The notes under the pieces: model-generated
The model's database searches: none
What the model was told of the DNA's origin: nothing
What the model saw: the letters and a program-made list of their open reading frames with translations, nothing else
Assembly (NCBI RefSeq): GCF_008632335.1
Contig: NZ_VWXX01000023.1
Coordinates: 1-57,527 of the forward strand
DNA from: Thiohalocapsa marina
Lineage (GTDB): Bacteria; Pseudomonadota; Gammaproteobacteria; Chromatiales; Chromatiaceae
DNA length: 57,527 nt
Direction: 5' to 3'
Position numbers and translations under genes: made by a program
Shown: positions 54,624 to 57,527 of the stretch, one piece after another
Numbering within the stretch: position 1 is the stretch's first letter
Layout of the letters: each line of letters starts with the position of its first letter

Positions 54624-57416
54624 ATGAACAAGGACACCCCAGGCAAGCAACGTCGGTCGCCCGCTGACGGCGAAAAATCGCACACGCCAATGATGCAGCA
54701 ATACCTCCGGATCAAGGCGGATCATCCGGACAAGCTGCTGTTCTACCGCATGGGAGACTTCTACGAACTGTTCTTCGGCGATGCCGAGCAGGCCGCGCGA
54801 CTGCTGGACATCACGCTGACCCGGCGCGGGCAGTCCGCGGGCAAGCCGATCCCCATGGCGGGCATCCCCTATCACGCCGCCGAGGGCTATCTGGCGCGAC
54901 TGGTACGCCTGGGTGTGTCGGTGGCGATCTGCGAGCAGATCGGCGACCCGGCAAAGAGCAAGGGTCCCGTCGCCCGTGAGGTGGTCCGGGTGGTGACCCC
55001 CGGCACCCTCACCGATGAGGCATTGCTGGATGAACGCCGCGAGAACCTGCTGTGCGCCGTGGCCGAGGACGGGAACCGCTTCGGTGTCGCGGTGCTGGAA
55101 CTGGCCAGCGGGCGTTTCTCAGTCGTCGAGCTCGCCGGCTCAGCAGCCGCCAGCGCATCCGGGGCCGAATCCGGGACCGGTGCAGGCACGGAAGCCCTGA
55201 CGGCGGAACTGGAGCGGCTGCGGCCAGCAGAACTCCTGCTGAGCGAGGACAGCAGACTGCCGGAGACCCTGCGGCTCGATGCCCTGGGGCTCGCCCGGGC
55301 GGTCACCCGACGCCAGCAGTGGCTGTTCGACAGCGACAGCGCCACCCGCGCCCTGTGCGAGCAATTCGGCACCCGCGACCTGGCCGGCTTCGGCTGCGCC
55401 GACCTGCCCCTGGCCATCGGCGCCGCCGGCTGCCTGCTGCAATATGTCAAGGACACCCAGTGCGCTGCCCTGCCGCACCTGCGCGGGTTGCAGACGGAGC
55501 GCCGGGACGACGCCGTCATCCTCGACGCCGCCACCCGTCGCAACCTCGAACTGACCACGCCCCTCGGTGGCGGCGAGGGTGCTGACCGCCACACCCTGGC
55601 CGGGGTCATGGACCGTACCTGCACCGCCATGGGCGCCCGCGCCCTGCGTCGCTGGATCAACCGGCCGCTGCGCGACAACGGCCAGATCCGCCGGCGCCAT
55701 GACGCCATCGAGACCTTGATCCTGCGCGGCGCCTACGACCCCTTGCGCGACGAGCTGGCGGCCATCGCAGACCTGGAACGCATCGCCTCGCGCATCGCCC
55801 TCGGCTCCGCCCGCCCCCGGGATCTGGCAGCCCTGCGCGATGGCCTGGCCCGACTGCCGGCCCTGGGCGCCGTGCTGCAGGACCTGGACGATCCGCTGCT
55901 GCAGACCCTGCGCACGGACCTGGGCGAACAGCCGGAGACACTGGAGCTGCTCGGCCGCGCCATCCGCGAACAGCCGCCGGTGCTGATTCGCGACGGCGGG
56001 GTCATCGCCCGCGGCTACGACGCCGAACTGGACGAGCTGCGCGACTTGGCGGAGCACGGCGATCGCTTCCTGCTGGAGCTGGAACAGCGCGAGCGCGAGC
56101 GTACCGGCATCGCCACCCTGAAGGTCAGCTACAACCGCGTACACGGTTATTACATCGAACTCGGCCGCAGCCATGCGGACAAGGTGCCCGACGACTACCG
56201 GCGACGGCAGACGCTGAAGGGGGTCGAACGCTACATCACGCCGGAGCTGAAACGGTTCGAAGACCAGGTGCTGAGCGCCCGGGAGCGCGCCCTGAGCCGT
56301 GAGAAGGCCCTGTACGATGAACTGCTGGCGCAGTTGCGGCAGCAGCTGGCGCCCTTGCAGACCTGCGCCGAGGCGCTGGCCGTGCTGGACGTGCTGTGCA
56401 ATCTGGCCGAACGGGCGGAACGCCTGGACTGGACCCGTCCGCAACTGGTCGACGAGCCAATGATCGACATCGACGACGGCCGCCATCCGGTGGTCGAGCA
56501 GGTGTCCGGCGGCACACAGCCCTTCGTCGCCAACGGCGTGCGCCTGGACGAGGCACGACGCATGCTGATCATCACCGGCCCCAACATGGGTGGCAAGTCC
56601 ACCTTCATGCGACAGACGGCGCTGATCGTGCTGATGGCCTGCGCGGGCAGCTTCGTCCCGGCCCGCGCGGCACGGCTCGGACCGGTGGACCGGATCTTCT
56701 CACGCATCGGCGCCGCAGACGACCTGGCCGGCGGGCGCTCCACCTTCATGGTGGAGATGGAAGAGACGGCCAACATCCTGCACAACGCGAGCCCGTGCAG
56801 CCTGGTGCTGATGGACGAGGTCGGCCGCGGCACCAGCACCTTCGACGGCCTGTCACTGGCCTGGTCCTGCGGCATCGAACTGGCCACGCGCATCCGCGCC
56901 TTCACCTTGTTCGCAACCCACTATTTCGAACTCACCACCCTGCCCGAGACGCACCCGGGCATTGCCAATGTCCACCTCGAGGCGGTAGAGCACGGAGAGC
57001 GCATCGTCTTCCTGCACAGTGTGCGCGAGGGACCGGCCAACCAGAGCTACGGCCTGCAGGTGGCGGCCCTGGCCGGCGTGCCGGCGGCGGTCATCGACCG
57101 CGCCCGCAGCCGTCTGCGGGAACTCGAGGACAGCGCATTCGCTCAGACGCAGGCTCAGGCGGAGACTCTGGCGGATGGGCAGGGGCAGTACCGGCGGCAG
57201 GCACCGAGCCGCGGCGACCAGGCCACCGATGGCCGGCGAGGCCGGACCCGGAAGCCCGGCCGAAACGCCGCCGGCGAGGGGGAGATGGCGCAGCTCAGCC
57301 TGTTCCCGCCGGAGCCGCCGCATCCGGCGCTGTCGACCCTGCGGGATCTCGATCCCGACGCGCTCACCCCGCGCCAGGCCATGGAGGTGCTCTACCAGCT
57401 GAAAGGGTTGCTTTAG
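54624..57416 (+). CDS. mutS: DNA mismatch repair protein MutS
   Basis: This 930-residue protein starts [20 protein letters not shown] and has the mismatch-recognition motif [20 protein letters not shown] (Phe wedge, Glu). The ATPase part has Walker [15 protein letters not shown], Walker [20 protein letters not shown] and the switch His in [11 protein letters not shown]. It finds base mismatches and recruits MutL. Low-complexity inserts near residues 170-190 and 850-890 make it longer than E. coli MutS (853). Confidence 0.97.
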   Translation: MNKDTPGKQRRSPADGEKSHTPMMQQYLRIKADHPDKLLFYRMGDFYELFFGDAEQAARLLDITLTRRGQSAGKPIPMAGIPYHAAEGYLARLVRLGVSVAICEQIGDPAKSKGPVAREVVRVVTPGTLTDEALLDERRENLLCAVAEDGNRFGVAVLELASGRFSVVELAGSAAASASGAESGTGAGTEALTAELERLRPAELLLSEDSRLPETLRLDALGLARAVTRRQQWLFDSDSATRALCEQFGTRDLAGFGCADLPLAIGAAGCLLQYVKDTQCAALPHLRGLQTERRDDAVILDAATRRNLELTTPLGGGEGADRHTLAGVMDRTCTAMGARALRRWINRPLRDNGQIRRRHDAIETLILRGAYDPLRDELAAIADLERIASRIALGSARPRDLAALRDGLARLPALGAVLQDLDDPLLQTLRTDLGEQPETLELLGRAIREQPPVLIRDGGVIARGYDAELDELRDLAEHGDRFLLELEQRERERTGIATLKVSYNRVHGYYIELGRSHADKVPDDYRRRQTLKGVERYITPELKRFEDQVLSARERALSREKALYDELLAQLRQQLAPLQTCAEALAVLDVLCNLAERAERLDWTRPQLVDEPMIDIDDGRHPVVEQVSGGTQPFVANGVRLDEARRMLIITGPNMGGKSTFMRQTALIVLMACAGSFVPARAARLGPVDRIFSRIGAADDLAGGRSTFMVEMEETANILHNASPCSLVLMDEVGRGTSTFDGLSLAWSCGIELATRIRAFTLFATHYFELTTLPETHPGIANVHLEAVEHGERIVFLHSVREGPANQSYGLQVAALAGVPAAVIDRARSRLRELEDSAFAQTQAQAETLADGQGQYRRQAPSRGDQATDGRRGRTRKPGRNAAGEGEMAQLSLFPPEPPHPALSTLRDLDPDALTPRQAMEVLYQLKGLL

Positions 57417-57481
57417 GAACGCGCCCAAAACAAGGTGAACACTGTAGGGCGGGTAATAGGAGCGCCGACCCCCGTGTGGGC

Positions 57482-57515
57482 GGTTGGGGGTGGGCGTAGC
57501 GTTTTAACCCCAACC
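57482..57515. repeat. Inverted repeat after mutS
   Basis: GGTTGGGG (57482-57489) and CCCCAACC (57508-57515) form an 8-bp stem with an 18-nt loop. The preceding GTAGGGCGGGTAATAGGAGC resembles a dispersed intergenic repeat seen in gammaproteobacteria. No T run follows, so it is not a clear terminator. Confidence 0.4.
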
Positions 57516-57527
57516 AGGCAAACGGGT

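Overview
The window is GC-rich DNA from a gammaproteobacterium, most likely a Chromatiales-type sulfur oxidiser. This rests on the rhd-tusA-dsrE2 sulfur-trafficking genes, a second periplasmic rhodanese, siroheme synthase, NnrU and an FNR-type box, a RuBisCO-like protein, and housekeeping genes (accA, tilS, lexA, nth, mutS, zapE) of gammaproteobacterial type. The species cannot be named from the sequence alone.

Positions 1-6817 look like a decayed genomic island ending at a tRNA-Thr gene (6818-6893, minus). It holds a degenerate TniA/Mu-like transposon (139-2890) with 45-bp inverted ends. Inside are a RelE-type toxin with an XRE antitoxin, a serine-resolvase stub, a frameshifted DDE transposase and the tail of its partner ATPase. 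Beyond it lie an AlpA-like regulator, a lambda-type Ser/Thr phosphatase, a truncated DUF3841 gene, a helicase-like fragment, and a complete IS630-family insertion (5244-6566) whose transposase is split at a possible -1 frameshift site.

From 7 to 31 kb the region is chromosomal. In order it carries: a lipid-linked sugar transfer operon (GtrB/ArnC-like, ArnT-like, PAP2); an iron-type ABC permease and ATPase translationally coupled to a form IV RuBisCO-like protein; tilS-accA; a lipoprotein L,D-transpeptidase divergent from a nitric-oxide-related ygbA-type gene with an FNR-like box; nnrU; an AI-2E family permease; a LysR regulator divergent from a FadL porin; the rhd-tusA-dsrE2 set; cysG; a periplasmic rhodanese divergent from a thioredoxin-like gene; a lipoprotein-zapE pair; an RRM protein; and a THI5-like binding protein.

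From 31 to 47 kb come a two-gene RND efflux operon, a LonB-like protease/stress protein/DUF502 operon, an orphan CbiM, and malic enzyme next to a dctPQM TRAP transporter (dicarboxylate uptake feeding pyruvate formation). LexA follows, with a clear SOS box and -10 element, and a small ORF that looks like the fused ends of a deleted imuA-imuB cassette.

From 47 to 57.5 kb come nth, DUF1841, an hvfABC cluster (signal-peptide precursor with four [10 protein letters not shown] motifs, DUF692 maturase, partner protein) predicted to make an oxazolone/thioamide-type metal-binding peptide, a membrane protein, a soluble REC-histidine kinase and mutS. Two copies of a ~150-bp MITE-like repeat flank this part in opposite orientations.
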